NCBI GenBank assembly: GCA_949358305.1
Contig: OX442323.1
Location: forward strand, 62,001-126,000
Source of the DNA: Strigamia acuminata
Lineage: Eukaryota > Arthropoda > Chilopoda > Geophilomorpha > Linotaeniidae
Direction of reading: 5' to 3'
Length of the DNA stretch: 64,000 bases
Positions 13,651 through 24,900 of this stretch are shown here, piece after piece (position 1 is the stretch's first letter; the number at the start of each line of letters is the position of its first letter). Under the pieces are notes generated by a model, which worked only from the letters and a program-made list of their open reading frames with translations, searched no databases and was not told where the DNA came from. Both the position numbers and the translations under genes were made by a program.

Positions 13651-15156
13651 TGTTGCGAGCAAGGACGCAACAAAAAGATTAGAAGACTCGCGTTTCACCT
13701 CTGAAAATGGTAGAAGATCTTTTTAATTTTAGTCCATAGTTTTGACCATGAGTTTGGGACATATCTGAGATGTCCAGTTGCCGGTTTTGACCGACGGTCG
13801 CATGCAGAGCAGACCTCGGCGGTTGTCGTGTTGTCGATCGCACCTGGAATTGGTCAGGGGATATGTCTTTGATCGTTTTGTGGTTGTTTTAGTATTTGTT
13901 ATTAGTTGTTTACCTCTGTTATTTGCTTTTGAGACGTTTTTGTGTTCGGTTCGGGTTCCAGTACACTTGTGAATGAGCTGAGTGTATATTCTCAGCATAA
14001 TCGCCATAGCATAGGTCAACTGGATTCAGGAAACTGTGTATTTATTAGTTTTAAAGAGGTTTTACATATTGTTTTGACGGTTGCTAACCTTTGCTGGATG
14101 TTTTAGTGTTTTGATGCTCATTGGAGACGTGGGACAGCAAGAAACAAACGGTTTTGGGTGTCCTTGGCATTTGAGTGCACATGAGCGCATTGGGATCGTG
14201 TTCGGGAGAGAGAGAGACCAGGAAACGCCTCGTTTGGCTTCCCTGCAACGTCCCCACACTGAGTTTGGAAGTCCCAGCGCTGTTGTCATGCCTTGGTCGA
14301 CCCTGGAAGTCTGTTTGACTCGTTTCTGCTCTCATTCACGGCAGTTAGCAACTGCCTGGCCGCCATTTTGGAAAGGAGCGGTTCTCTTTGTGTTTGAGCA
14401 CTGCTGGGAGATTTTCCTAGAACATAGCAAGCTGGGTAGCAATATTTATTTTAATACTTTGTGATTTTATAGAAGTGTTTTAACTGTACATTTGTTAATT
14501 TCACTTAACTTTACAAACAAGTGCAGAGATGAGTATTGAGGTAGGCTGCCTTGCCATTGGTTGTTAATCTTCTTTTTGCTTTGTTAATTGTTAAGTATAT
14601 TTTAGATTGAGTTTTGCCTTGGTTTCATTGCTTTATTTTGTCTAAATTCTATTTATGTTTTAAGAACAAATGTACATAGGTTTTAAGCTATTTTAGTTCA
14701 GATTGAATTACGCCATTGTTGCATCATTGCATTGTAGCTTGTTGTTGCTATGATTTAGTTGCTAGGCGCACTGTTGTTAGAGTAGGTTGCTAAAGAAGCA
14801 ATAGTTGTTATCTGTTGTTAAGAATAAAGCCAGTTGATGTGTTTTTACTCTGCTTTGGGTGAATCATTTCTGATCTGGTTTTCTGCTACAAGAAACATGA
14901 TAATGAGTGAGTAGAGAGTTTTGCATGCTCTCCTCCTCACTGAAGGCACAAGGTTTTTTCCCCAGTATCCAGAGAGCTGCTTTAATCACTTCAACTAAAT
15001 GCAGTTGGGCCTAATTTCTCCAGATGCATTTAGGCCTACAACTTGGGCTGAGAATTCAACTTGTTTCATCATCCACTATACAGTCTCGGGCGGTTTCCAG
15101 AGTTTGGTGACCAATTCGCCAGTCTTTTCCTGTGAGATCCAAGGTTGTTTGCTACA
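13651..15156 (+). repeat. Element 1 5' LTR (1,506 bp)
   Basis: Repeated at 20421-21926 with a constant offset of 6,770. It opens with TGTTGCG-AGCAAGGA-CGCAACA, whose two 7-bp arms are exact reverse complements, and closes with GCTACA, giving the usual TG...CA ends. An AATAAA signal lies at 14823-14828. The small reading frames inside it are duplicated with the LTR and match no protein I recognise. No convincing TATA box was found. Confidence 0.96.
14823..14828 (+). promoter_or_regulatory. Polyadenylation signal AATAAA in element 1 5' LTR
   Basis: AATAAA in TTAAGAATAAAGCCAG on the element's sense strand, followed by a T/G-rich stretch. The copy that would end the transcript is at 21593-21598 in the 3' LTR. 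Placement within an LTR fits the U3/R region, but the RNA ends are not known. Confidence 0.55.
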
Positions 15157-15167
15157 GGGAGCTGTTT

Positions 15168-15192
15168 TTTGGTGCCGTGATTCCAGGATTTC
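15168..15192 (+). promoter_or_regulatory. Element 1 putative primer binding site block
   Basis: TTTGGTGCCGTGATTCCAGG begins 11 bp after the 5' LTR end. It contains TGG, the complement of a tRNA CCA end, and differs by only a few bases from the block just after the element 3 5' LTR (59263-59287). The priming tRNA was not identified. Confidence 0.7.
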
Positions 15193-15377
15193 GTGCGCGT
15201 GTGTACAGCGCGCATGGAAAAGAGGTCATTTGGACGTTCAGCAAGTGATTCAAGTGGTTTGGTGCGTGCCAGTTGGTTCGTTTGTGCAGCTGGTTCTGTG
15301 AGCGACCTGCATCAAGTGCGCACGCCAGAGAGTCACGTGAGAGCGGCCATTGACGTCCTGAGTCTGCCAAGTCGTCA

Positions 15378-15391
15378 ACACAACGCAATGT
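15378..15391 (+). promoter_or_regulatory. Shared 14-nt leader motif ACACAACGCAATGT
   Basis: The same 14 bases occur on the sense strand in the leaders of element 2 (49361-49374) and element 3 (58984-58997), though the surrounding sequence is different. Here it lies 222 bp after the 5' LTR. It contains an ATG that opens a 13-codon reading frame ending in TAG. A packaging, dimerisation, splicing or translation signal is possible; the sequence alone does not decide. Confidence 0.6.
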
Positions 15392-17951
15392 GCAAGTTGG
15401 ACAGCTGCCTGAAGAAGAAGAACATTTAGTTGTTTATGCTTAGTGTTTTTGGTGGGCTGTTACTGGGTGATTGGTTGTGCCCTCTTGGGGGGAGGATAGT
15501 GTGTACATTTTTTTGCTTTGTAATTTTACTTTAAGTGCGTTTTGACTCCATTATAACTGCTTTAAGCAGGGGAGTTTTTTCTTGTTTGATTTAAGTTAGT
15601 TTAAGTGTTGGCTCACCTGTTGTTGAGTTTACACAAGAGTCAGTCATGTTGGGCGGGACATTACAGTTGTCTTTGATTCTTAGAACTTCCAATATGCGCT
15701 TTGTCATCAAGTGGTCGACAGTGAAGGGCGACGCAAGGTTTTGGTCTCATCAGGCGAGATGGAGATGCATGCAGCTGTGGTTTCCACACGTCAAGCACGA
15801 TGATTCCACATCTGCACAGCGCCTGAACTGTCCAAGATGTAGGTTGACTGTTGGTTGGCGCAGACGGGCCAAGGGACAAGTCACCCAGCTGTACAGGAAG
15901 GTGGACGCTTGCCATCAGAGCAGAGGAGAAAGCAGCTTGTTTGGTCAAGTTTCGTCATTGAAAGGGAGCCCACAGTTCGGGCCCAAGATCGAGAGTACAA
16001 GTCACAATGTTGAGAAAAAGAGTGCCAATCAGCAAAGACGAATCATATCACCAGCCAAGACAAGCTCAAGGAGCTGGACAATGGTTGCTTGACTGCAGCA
16101 AAGTTTCAAGCCAATTCGTCTTTTTTCTTTTGTTCTTTGTTAGTAGTTTAAGTAAAAGAATTTTGTTAAGTTTAAGAGTTGATTAAGTTTGTGCGGTCAG
16201 TTCTATTGTGAACTGCGAGGGTTTCGGACTGCTGCGGAGCCGCCAGGTTTGAGGCTTGTTGGAAAGAGGTCCCGCGCTCGTTTGCTTGGTTTTTTGGTTG
16301 TCGCAAGCGAGTGGTCGCTCCTTCTCCTTTAATACACTCAGCCTGCTATTTGGGTTGTGTGGGAGAGTGGAGGCGAGGGATTCCGCCTCAAAGGGCTGCC
16401 GTGTTTGTCCGACAACCTTTCAGTGGGCTGACCACCCGTAGAAGTGTTTTGAGTCTGTTTTGGGGAATTTCCGCGTTATTTCGCAGTTTTTAAGCAAGTT
16501 TTGGTGTGTGAGGTTTTTAGAATTACCTGTGCGTGGGTTGAGATAAGAGAAGCCACACTAGCTGTTTGGAAAGAGAAGGCGGAAAGTTAGAAATCAGTCC
16601 TCCAATCAGTTTCATTTTGTGATAAAAGGTTTTTTGAGAAGTTACTGCTAAGAATTTGTAGACGTTCCCACTGCCAGCTTGTTGTACCTTTAGTTTGTGA
16701 TTGGAGTAAGCTCGTTTTTTCGGTTGTTTTTTGGGATTTAGGGCAGAACGACTGCTTTAAGCAAGCCAAATCTCGTTTTAGTGCGTCCACAATTTGGTTA
16801 AGATGTTTGGATACGTTACTGGGTTCGTCATTATTTTTCTTAGTGTAAACCTTTTAGTTATAAGTTAGTTTTCAGAGTTTTGGAGAAAATTGCTTGTTAA
16901 GTTCGCAGCCACCAAGCCTCTTTGCGAGGGCGCTTGTGGATCAGTTGGGTGGGTACCCCCTTTTTGGAAAGTTAGTCACTGTATGGTGGGGCTTGTTCAG
17001 GGTGAAACGACCGCCCATTAGAGTCAGTCTTTCAAATTCGAGACAATTGATGATAGTAAGTGCAGTCTCCACCTTGCACATTGTGTGGTTGGAAGGGGTA
17101 TAAGGGCGCTTAATTGATCAGATCAGGGTTGTAAGAGCATTTTTCGAGACTCCACAGTTGTAGAATTTAGATATTAGAGGTTAACAGTCTTTAAATTTAT
17201 TTTTATTGAAAGTTGTCTCTATAAGAAATAGAAAGTTACATATTCGGGTTTTTTTGTGCGATTAGTTGACCTGCTTGTTCGAGCACCCATTTGGCACTAG
17301 GCCATTTGCGGTTGGCGGAGCAGAGTGCCGCATTGACGAATGGAACAATGGTTGGTCAGCAAAGCCAGCGAGAGAGGTAGTGTTTGAGGATGTTGTAGAA
17401 TTTCATTTTTGGAAAGAGAAACTCAGCACTTCTCTCTCTTTTGAAGACTTGTTGTTCCTGCGGTTTAAGTTAAGATAGTTTTCCGAATTTGTTTCTTAGG
17501 GAATTTAGTTATAGCATAGTTAAGTAGTCCACTCACAATGGATTCCAGTGTTGTCCCACACTCAGTTCTTGGATACATTCTGGGACTGGGGTTCAAAGGG
17601 CCAAGGCCTATTGCCTTGCAGTCAGAGTGGCAGTAGGAGAAGAAAGAGGACAATAAGCCCCGTTGGTTCGGATTAAGGTTAGAAAGAGCCAAAGAGAGAT
17701 AAGTCTTATTTGTCAAAACAGAAAAGAGAGGTTGTTGAAGTACGTCGATAGGGCGGGGCGTTCGTCAGTCAACCCTCAAATTCCCAAAGCAGCCTCGTGA
17801 CGTTGCAATGTGTAACGTGATAAGCATGAGAGATCTCGTTACAAGAGTCGCGTTGGATAGGGAATTAGCATTAACATGTGAGTGTTGAGTTAAGGGTCAC
17901 TTGCATAGGTTCATTTTTGCACTGCTAACCAAAGTCAGTCGAACTGAACAA

Positions 17952-18105
17952 TAGAAAAAGGGCTTTAGTCGGTTAACAGTTGGTCCGTCGAACCCCGAGT
18001 TGGAAAAAAAAAACGTTTAGTTGGTTAACGGTGGCCCAACAAACCCAAAGAAAAAGGCTTTAGTTGGTTAACGGTGGCCCAACAAACCCATAGAAAAAGC
18101 AATTA
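17952..18105 (+). repeat. Short imperfect tandem repeats, set A (about 45 bp)
   Basis: Three copies and a fragment of a unit reading AGAAAAAGGCTTTAGTTGG, then TTAACGGTGGCCCAACAAAC. They start near 17952, 18001, 18048 and 18091. Copies 2 and 3 are nearly identical in the TTAGTTGGTTAACGGTGG part; copy 1 is diverged. GTTGG and CCAAC within a unit could pair as a small hairpin. Confidence 0.7.
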
Positions 18106-18110
18106 GAGAG

Positions 18111-18248
18111 TCTTAAGCGGATGATAGTTAAGTCCGTCAGACTTAAGCAATTAAGAGGTTTTTTAAGCGGATGATAGTTCAGTCAGTCAGGCTTAAGCGA
18201 ATTGGAGGTTCTTAAGCAATTGATAGTTCAGTCTATCAGGCTTAAGCA
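18111..18248 (+). repeat. Short imperfect tandem repeats, set B (about 50 bp)
   Basis: Three copies of a unit of the form CTTAAGC-(GGATGATAG)-TTCAGTC-GTCAG-CTTAAGC, starting near 18112, 18162 and 18211. Each is bounded by the self-complementary CTTAAG. Copy 3 contains TGATAG-TTCAGT-CTATCA, a perfect 6-bp stem with a 6-nt loop. Copy 1 can instead pair GGA with TCC. The set follows directly after set A. Confidence 0.7.
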
Positions 18249-20395
18249 AGCACTTTTGTGCAAGCATTAGGGTTAGTGAAAGGTTAGGAGCCCAGAAGCA
18301 GAGTTCTTTCACTTTCTCGGTTGTTCAAGGACAGGGTACACTCGCCCTTAGTGACAAGGTGCGAGTCCAACAACCTTGATGTGAGAAAGGGCCAGGGATT
18401 CTATATTCTTTTCTCTTTTATGCAGAGCCAGGCGCTCCTTTTTTAGGTTTAGTTTCGTATACTCACTCAGGGTGCATGGGGTAAAGTTCTTGAGGGTCCT
18501 CGTCAGTCGGGGCATGGTTTCGGTCTCGCGGGGGATGGAACGGAACAGTTTTTTGAGCGTGTCGGTTCTCTGGTGGACACTCGTGTTATTGGACCCAATA
18601 CACGAGGAGCTAATCGGTTTTAGAGGGTGAGCTTCTTCACCATACTTTAATTCCTGTTGCTCACGTTCTCCTGAGCTTCTGCGCACTGTTCAACTTTCAG
18701 TCTTGTCCATTGCTCCTCCGAGATAGGCAGTAAGCTTTGCCTTGGTACTTAGATTGTGCAAGGAAGTCTTCTCCTCCTTTGGATCCGGGTTTCTTTTACC
18801 TATGCACGAAATTGAGTCAGTTAATTCGTCAAATGCGTCAAGCATTGGGAGATGTGCGATCAAGGTTGAGCGGATCGCAACTTGTTTTCACGCCCCCTCC
18901 TACCCAAAGTTTTGAGCACAGAAGCACAAGTGTTTTGGCTGAACACAGGTGCACAACTGTTTTTTTTGGGGTTCCTGAGAGAAAAGGTCGAGGGTTAGAT
19001 CTAAAGAGTAAGTCGTGATTTCAAGTTCCCTTGGGCTAGCTTCCGATAGGAGGACGTAGAGGCGACGATATAGTAGAAATTAGTAATTAGTCTTTTTTTT
19101 TTAGTGTTTGAGTTCAGAGCTTTTTGCGACGAGTCTGACGGTCACACGTCCATGGGGTTTGGGTTAGTGGCGTGTCAGATACTCGCGGAAGTCTTCTGAA
19201 ACAAAAGCTTAGTTAGTCAAAGGTTAGTTAATTCATAGTTTTTACCTTTAAAAAGTGGTTTTCTCTCACAAAGAAATCCACAGGTGTTGTTTTTTCCAAG
19301 CTTTTTTGGCTTGTCTTGCGTTAGTTTAGCAGAGCCCTGCTTGTAGTAGAAAAAAAAATGAGAAAAGATTTTGTACTAGTAGTCGGGTGGGGCACGATTG
19401 AAGTTACCTGTCTTAAATTTAAGTGGCCGCTTCTCGTTGTGAGAGTTCTAGAGAGGTTTGAATGGAGATTTCACTAAGGGAGGGGTTTCGTTTTCTGCAA
19501 TGTCAACGGGTAACTGTTTTTAAAAGTGAGCACAATTTTCTTAATTTTTCAAGTGTATTTAGACTGGGGGTGTGTTCTTTGACATTGCGCGTTATTGGTT
19601 CCAATTGGTTTTTTGGTTCATTACACAGTTTAGTTTAGTTCTTTCTAGTTGAAGATATTTTAGTTTAAAGGAAATTGGGCACGAGTTTACCTTTGCGGTG
19701 AGTTGCCGCCTGATTGGACGGTCGATGGCTTGGCTGATTGTTTGTCATCAAGTCGTGAGTTGATCGCCTGTTTAGGTTGGTCGCTTGGTGTCCCAACGGT
19801 GAATTGGTTGTCTTTGTTTAGTTAGATAGGAATTTTCTTTAGCTTTCTGCGGCATTTTCGTTTCAGTTTGATGTCAACTTTGGCAGGCTTCCTGATTGGA
19901 TCAATGGCTGAGCTCAGGTGCTTGCGTGCGTCGGTGTCTTTAGAAGCGAATTTTGTCTGAGGATTCAAACTACCTCTTAAAGGAAGTGTATGAGAAGTAG
20001 GTTTGTTAATTTAGCTTTAAGGTTATTCGTGGTTTAGTGGTGTCTTGTCTTTGACTGACCCCCTTGGTTGTGGGTCTCAGTTTCCCAAGGTTGACTGCAG
20101 GTCAATCTTTATGGGAGAGACAAGCTCCTTTTTTTTTGTGATTGTTAGTCGTTTCTTTGTATTACGGGTTGCAAGTTAGAGTTCTGTTATTTTGCAGTAT
20201 GCCTAGGGTCTTCTCGTCTCAAGGGACCCGCTCCTGTTCGTGTTAATGTATTGTTAACAGAAGAGTCAATATATTTTCGTTTGGGAAAAGGGGTTCTATG
20301 ATTCGTTGTGGATTCTTGCCAAAAGATATAGGCAAGGTGAAAGTCAAGCTGCTCGGTCTTTTCTTCTTGGGTGCGGTTCCTTCAGGGCGGCTGCT

Positions 20396-20420
20396 CTCTT
20401 CCTTTTTCGGCCGGGAGCGA
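20396..20420 (+). promoter_or_regulatory. Element 1 pre-3' LTR motif, in the position of the polypurine tract
   Basis: CTTCCTTTTTCGGCCGGGAG lies immediately upstream of the 3' LTR. A purine run would be expected here as plus-strand primer. Instead there is a pyrimidine run followed by GGCCGG. Equivalent sequence precedes the 3' LTR of elements 2 and 3. Confidence 0.55.
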
Positions 20421-21926
20421 TGTTGCGAGCAAGGACGCAACAAAAAGATTAGAAGACTCGCGTTTCACCTCTGAAAATGGTAGAAGATCTTTTTAATTTT
20501 AGTCCATAGTTTTGACCATGAGTTTGGGACATATCTGAGATGTCCAGTTGCCGGTTTTGACCGACGGTCGCATGCAGAGCAGACCTCGGCGGTTGTCGTG
20601 TTGTCGATCGCACCTGGAATTGGTCAGGGGATATGTCTTTGATCGTTTTGTGGTTGTTTTAGTATTTGTTATTAGTTGTTTACCTCTGTTATTTGCTTTT
20701 GAGACGTTTTTGTGTTCGGTTCGGGTTCCAGTACACTTGTGAATGAGCTGAGTGTATATTCTCAGCATAATCGCCATAGCATAGGTCAACTGGATTCAGG
20801 AAACTGTGTATTTATTAGTTTTAAAGAGGTTTTACATATTGTTTTGACGGTTGCTAACCTTTGCTGGATGTTTTAGTGTTTTGATGCTCATTGGAGACGT
20901 GGGACAGCAAGAAACAAACGGTTTTGGGTGTCCTTGGCATTTGAGTGCACATGAGCGCATTGGGATCGTGTTCGGGAGAGAGAGAGACCAGGAAACGCCT
21001 CGTTTGGCTTCCCTGCAACGTCCCCACACTGAGTTTGGAAGTCCCAGCGCTGTTGTCATGCCTTGGTCGACCCTGGAAGTCTGTTTGACTCGTTTCTGCT
21101 CTCATTCACGGCAGTTAGCAACTGCCTGGCCGCCATTTTGGAAAGGAGCGGTTCTCCTTGTGTTTGAGCACTGCTGGGAGATTTTCCTAGAACATAGCAA
21201 GCTGGGTAGCAATATTTATTTTAATACTTTGTGATTTTATAGAAGTGTTTTAACTGTACATTTGTTAATTTCACTTAACTTTACAAACAAGTGCAGAGAT
21301 GAGTATTGAGGTAGGCTGCCTTGCCATTGGTTGTTAATCTTCTTTTTGCTTTGTTAATTGTTAAGTATATTTTAGATTGAGTTTTGCCTTGGTTTCATTG
21401 CTTTATTTTGTCTAAATTCTATTTATGTTTTAAGAACAAATGTACATAGGTTTTAAGCTATTTTAGTTCAGATTGAATTACGCCATTGTTGCATCATTGC
21501 ATTGTAGCTTGTTGTTGCTATGATTTAGTTGCTAGGCGCACTGTTGTTAGAGTAGGTTGCTAAAGAAGCAATAGTTGTTATCTGTTGTTAAGAATAAAGC
21601 CAGTTGATGTGTTTTTACTCTGCTTTGGGTGAATCATTTCTGATCTGGTTTTCTGCTACAAGAAACATGATAATGAGTGAGTAGAGAGTTTTGCATGCTC
21701 TCCTCCTCACTGAAGGCACAAGGTTTTTTCCCCAGTATCCAGAGAGCTGCTTTAATCACTTCAACTAAATGCAGTTGGGCCTAATTTCTCCAGATGCATT
21801 TAGGCCTACAACTTGGGCTGAGAATTCAACTTGTTTCATCATCCACTATACAGTCTCGGGCGGTTTCCAGAGTTTGGTGACCAATTCGCCAGTCTTTTCC
21901 TGTGAGATCCAAGGTTGTTTGCTACA
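20421..21926 (+). repeat. Element 1 3' LTR (1,506 bp)
   Basis: Copy of 13651-15156 with the same length and one visible substitution. It is followed directly by CATC and in-phase satellite. The AATAAA at 21593-21598 is the likely 3'-end signal of the element transcript. Confidence 0.96.
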
Positions 21927-24900
21927 CATCACAGTTGACTTAGCACAAACACCACAAGTCCAATGTCTCTGAATGTTCAGAAATAGTGTTTAAACCTTAG
22001 TAGAAGCCTTCAATGTAAGTTTTAGCAACATCCAAGCAATACATTTTGAAAAAAAAATTTTGAGCTTATTTCACATCGCAGTTGACTTAGCACAAACACC
22101 ACAAGACCAATGTCTCTGAATGTTCAGAAATAGTGTTTAAACCTTAGTAGAAAGCTCCAATGTAAGTTTTAGAAACATCTAACTAATGATTTGGGAGAAT
22201 AGACTTTTGATCTCATCACAGTTGACTTAGCACAAACACCACAAGTCCAATGTCTCTGAATGTTCAGAAATAGTGTTTAAACCTTAGTAGAAGGCTCCAA
22301 TGTAAGTTTTAGAAACATCTAACTAATGATTTGGGAGAATAGACTTTTGATCTCATCACAGTTGACTTAGCACAAACACCACAAGATTAATGTCTCTGAA
22401 TGTTCAGAAATAGTGTTTAAACCTTAGTAGAAGGCTCCAATGTAAGTTTTAGAAACATCTAACTAATGATTTGGGAGAATAGACTTTTGATCTCATCACA
22501 GTTGACTTAGCACAAACACCACAAGACCAATGTCTCTGAATGTTCAGAAATAGTGTTTAAACCTTAGTAGAAGGCTCCAATGTAAGTTTTAGAAACATCT
22601 AACTAATGATTTGGGAGAATAGACTTTTGATCTCATCACAGTTGACTTAGCACAAACACCACAAGTCCAATGTCTCTGAATGTTCAGAAATAGTGTTTAA
22701 ACCTTAGTAGAAGACTTCAATGTAAGTTTTAGCAACATCCAAGCGCTGATTTGGGAGAATAGACTTTTGATCTCATCACAGTTGACTTAGCACAAACACC
22801 ACAAGACAAATGTCTCTGAATGTTCAGAAATAGTGTTTAAACCTTAGTAGAAGACTTCAATGTAAGTTTTAGCAACATCCAAGCACTGATTTGGGAGAAT
22901 AGACTTTTGATCTCATCACAGTTGACTTAGCACAAACACCACAAGACCAATGTTTCTGAATGTTCAGAAATAGTGTTTAAACCTTAGTAGAAGGCTCCAA
23001 TGTAAGTTTTAGAAACATCTAACTAATGATTTGGGAGAATAGACTTTTGATCTCATCACAGTTGACTTAGCACAAACACCACAAGTCCAATGTCTCTGAA
23101 TGTTCAGAAATAGTGTTTAAACCCTAGTAGAAGCCTTCAATTTAAATTTTAGCAACATCCAAGCACTGATTTGGGAGAATAGACTTTTGATCTCATCACA
23201 GATGACTTAGCACAAACACCACAAGAACAATGTCTCTGAATGTTCAGAAATAGTGTTTAAACCTTAGTAGAAGGCTCCAATGTAAGTTTTAGAAACATCT
23301 AACTAATGATTTGGGAGAATAGACTTTTGATCTCATCACAGTTGACTTAGCACAAACACCACAAGATTAATGTCTCTGAATGTTCAGAAATAGTGTTTAA
23401 ACCTTAGTAGAAGGCTCCAATGTAAGTTTTAGAAACATCTAACTAATGATTTGGGAGAATAGACTTTTGATCTCATCACAGTTGACTTAGCACAAACACC
23501 ACAAGACCAATATCTCTGAATGTTCAGAAATAGTGTTTAAACCTTAGTAGAAGGCTCCAATGTAAGTTTTAGAAACATCTAACCAATGATTTGGGAGAAT
23601 AGACTTTTGATCTCATCACAGTTGACTTAGCACAAACACCACAAGTCCAATGTCTCTGAATGTTCAGAAATAGTGTTAAAACCCTAGTAGAAGCCTTCAA
23701 TTTAAATTTTAGCAACATCCAAGCACTGATTTGGGAGAATAGACTTTTGATCTCATCACAGATGACTTAGCACAAACACCACAAGACCAATGTCTCTGAA
23801 TGTTCAGAAATAGGGTTTAAACCTTAGTAGAAGGCTCCAATGTAAGTTTTAGAAACATCTAACCAATGATTTGGGAGAATAGACTTTTGATCTCATCACA
23901 GTTGACTTAGCACAAACACCACAAGTCCAATGTCTCTGAATGTTCAGAAATAGTGTTTAAACCTTAGTAGAAGACTTCAATGTAAGTTTTAGCAACATCC
24001 AAGCGCTGATTTGGGAGAATAGACTTTTGATCTCATCACAGTTGACTTAGCACAAACACCACAAGACAAATGTCTCTGAATGTTCAGAAATAGTGTTTAA
24101 ACCTTAGTAGAAGACTTCAATGTAAGTTTTAGCAACATCCAAGCACTGATTTGGGAGAATAGACTTTTGATCTCATCACAGTTGACTTAGCACAAACACC
24201 ACAAGACCAATGTTTCTGAATGTTCAGAAATAGTGTTTAAACCTTAGTAGAAGGCTCCAATGTAAGTTTTAGAAACATCTAACTAATGATTTGGGAGAAT
24301 AGACTTTTGATCTCATCACAGTTGACTTAGCACAAACACCACAAGTCCAATGTCTCTGAATGTTCAGAAATAGTGTTTAAACCCTAGTAGAAGCCTTCAA
24401 TTTAAATTTTAGCAACATCCAAGCACTGATTTGGGAGAATAGACTTTTGATCTCATCACAGATGACTTAGCACAAACACCACAAGACCAATGTCTCTGAA
24501 TGTTCAGAAATAGGGTTTAAACCTTAGTAGAAGGCTCCAATGTAAGTTTTAGAAACATCTAACCAATGATTTGGGAGAATAGACTTTTGATCTCATCACA
24601 GTTGACTTAGCACAAACACCACAAGTCCAATGTCTCTGAATGTTCAGAAATAGTGTTTAAACCTTAGTAGAAGACTTCAATGTAAGTTTTAGCAACATCC
24701 AAGCGCTGATTTGGGAGAATAGACTTTTGATCTCATCACAGTTGACTTAGCACAAACACCACAAGACAAATGTCTCTGAATGTTTAGAAATAGTGTTTAA
24801 ACCTTAGTAGAAGACTTCAATGTAAGTTTTAGCAACATCCAAGCACTGATTTGGGAGAATAGACTTTTGATCTCATCACAGTTGACTTAGCACAAACACC

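Larger units (their letters stand above)
15157..20420 (+). other. Element 1 internal region, apparently non-coding
   Basis: 5,264 bp of G/T-rich sense-strand sequence with frequent stops in all frames. The longest frame is 148 codons (15646-16092) and shows no Gag, zinc-knuckle, protease, YxDD reverse transcriptase or integrase motif. No splice structure can be supported. Notable contents are the primer-binding block, the shared leader motif, two families of short structured repeats at 17952-18248, and the pre-LTR motif at the end. A decayed coding region is unlikely given the near-identical LTRs, so the element was probably already non-coding when it inserted. Confidence 0.8.
13651..21926 (+). 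mobile_element. Element 1: non-autonomous LTR retrotransposon, 8,276 bp
   Basis: A complete LTR element with two 1,506-bp direct repeats (13651-15156 and 20421-21926) beginning TGTTGCGAGC and ending TTTGCTACA. It is flanked by a 4-bp target duplication, CATC (13647-13650 and 21927-21930). Removing one CATC and the element restores an ordinary satellite monomer. The LTRs differ at one position that I can see (T at about 14387, C at about 21157), so insertion is recent. The 5,264-bp internal region has no Gag, protease, reverse transcriptase or integrase, which fits a large retrotransposon derivative (LARD) mobilised in trans. Its primer-binding block and leader motif match element 3, pointing to the BEL/Pao superfamily; that placement is inferred. 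Confidence 0.95.

Noticed and set aside
14081-14464. 127-codon frame in the element 1 LTR, repeated at 20851-21234
   Set aside because: It is repeated only because the LTR is repeated. The single LTR difference changes an amino acid, and the opposite strand is open as well.
15646-16092. 148-codon plus-strand frame in element 1
   Set aside because: No Gag, zinc-knuckle, protease or polymerase motif; length is possible by chance in this G/T-rich sequence.
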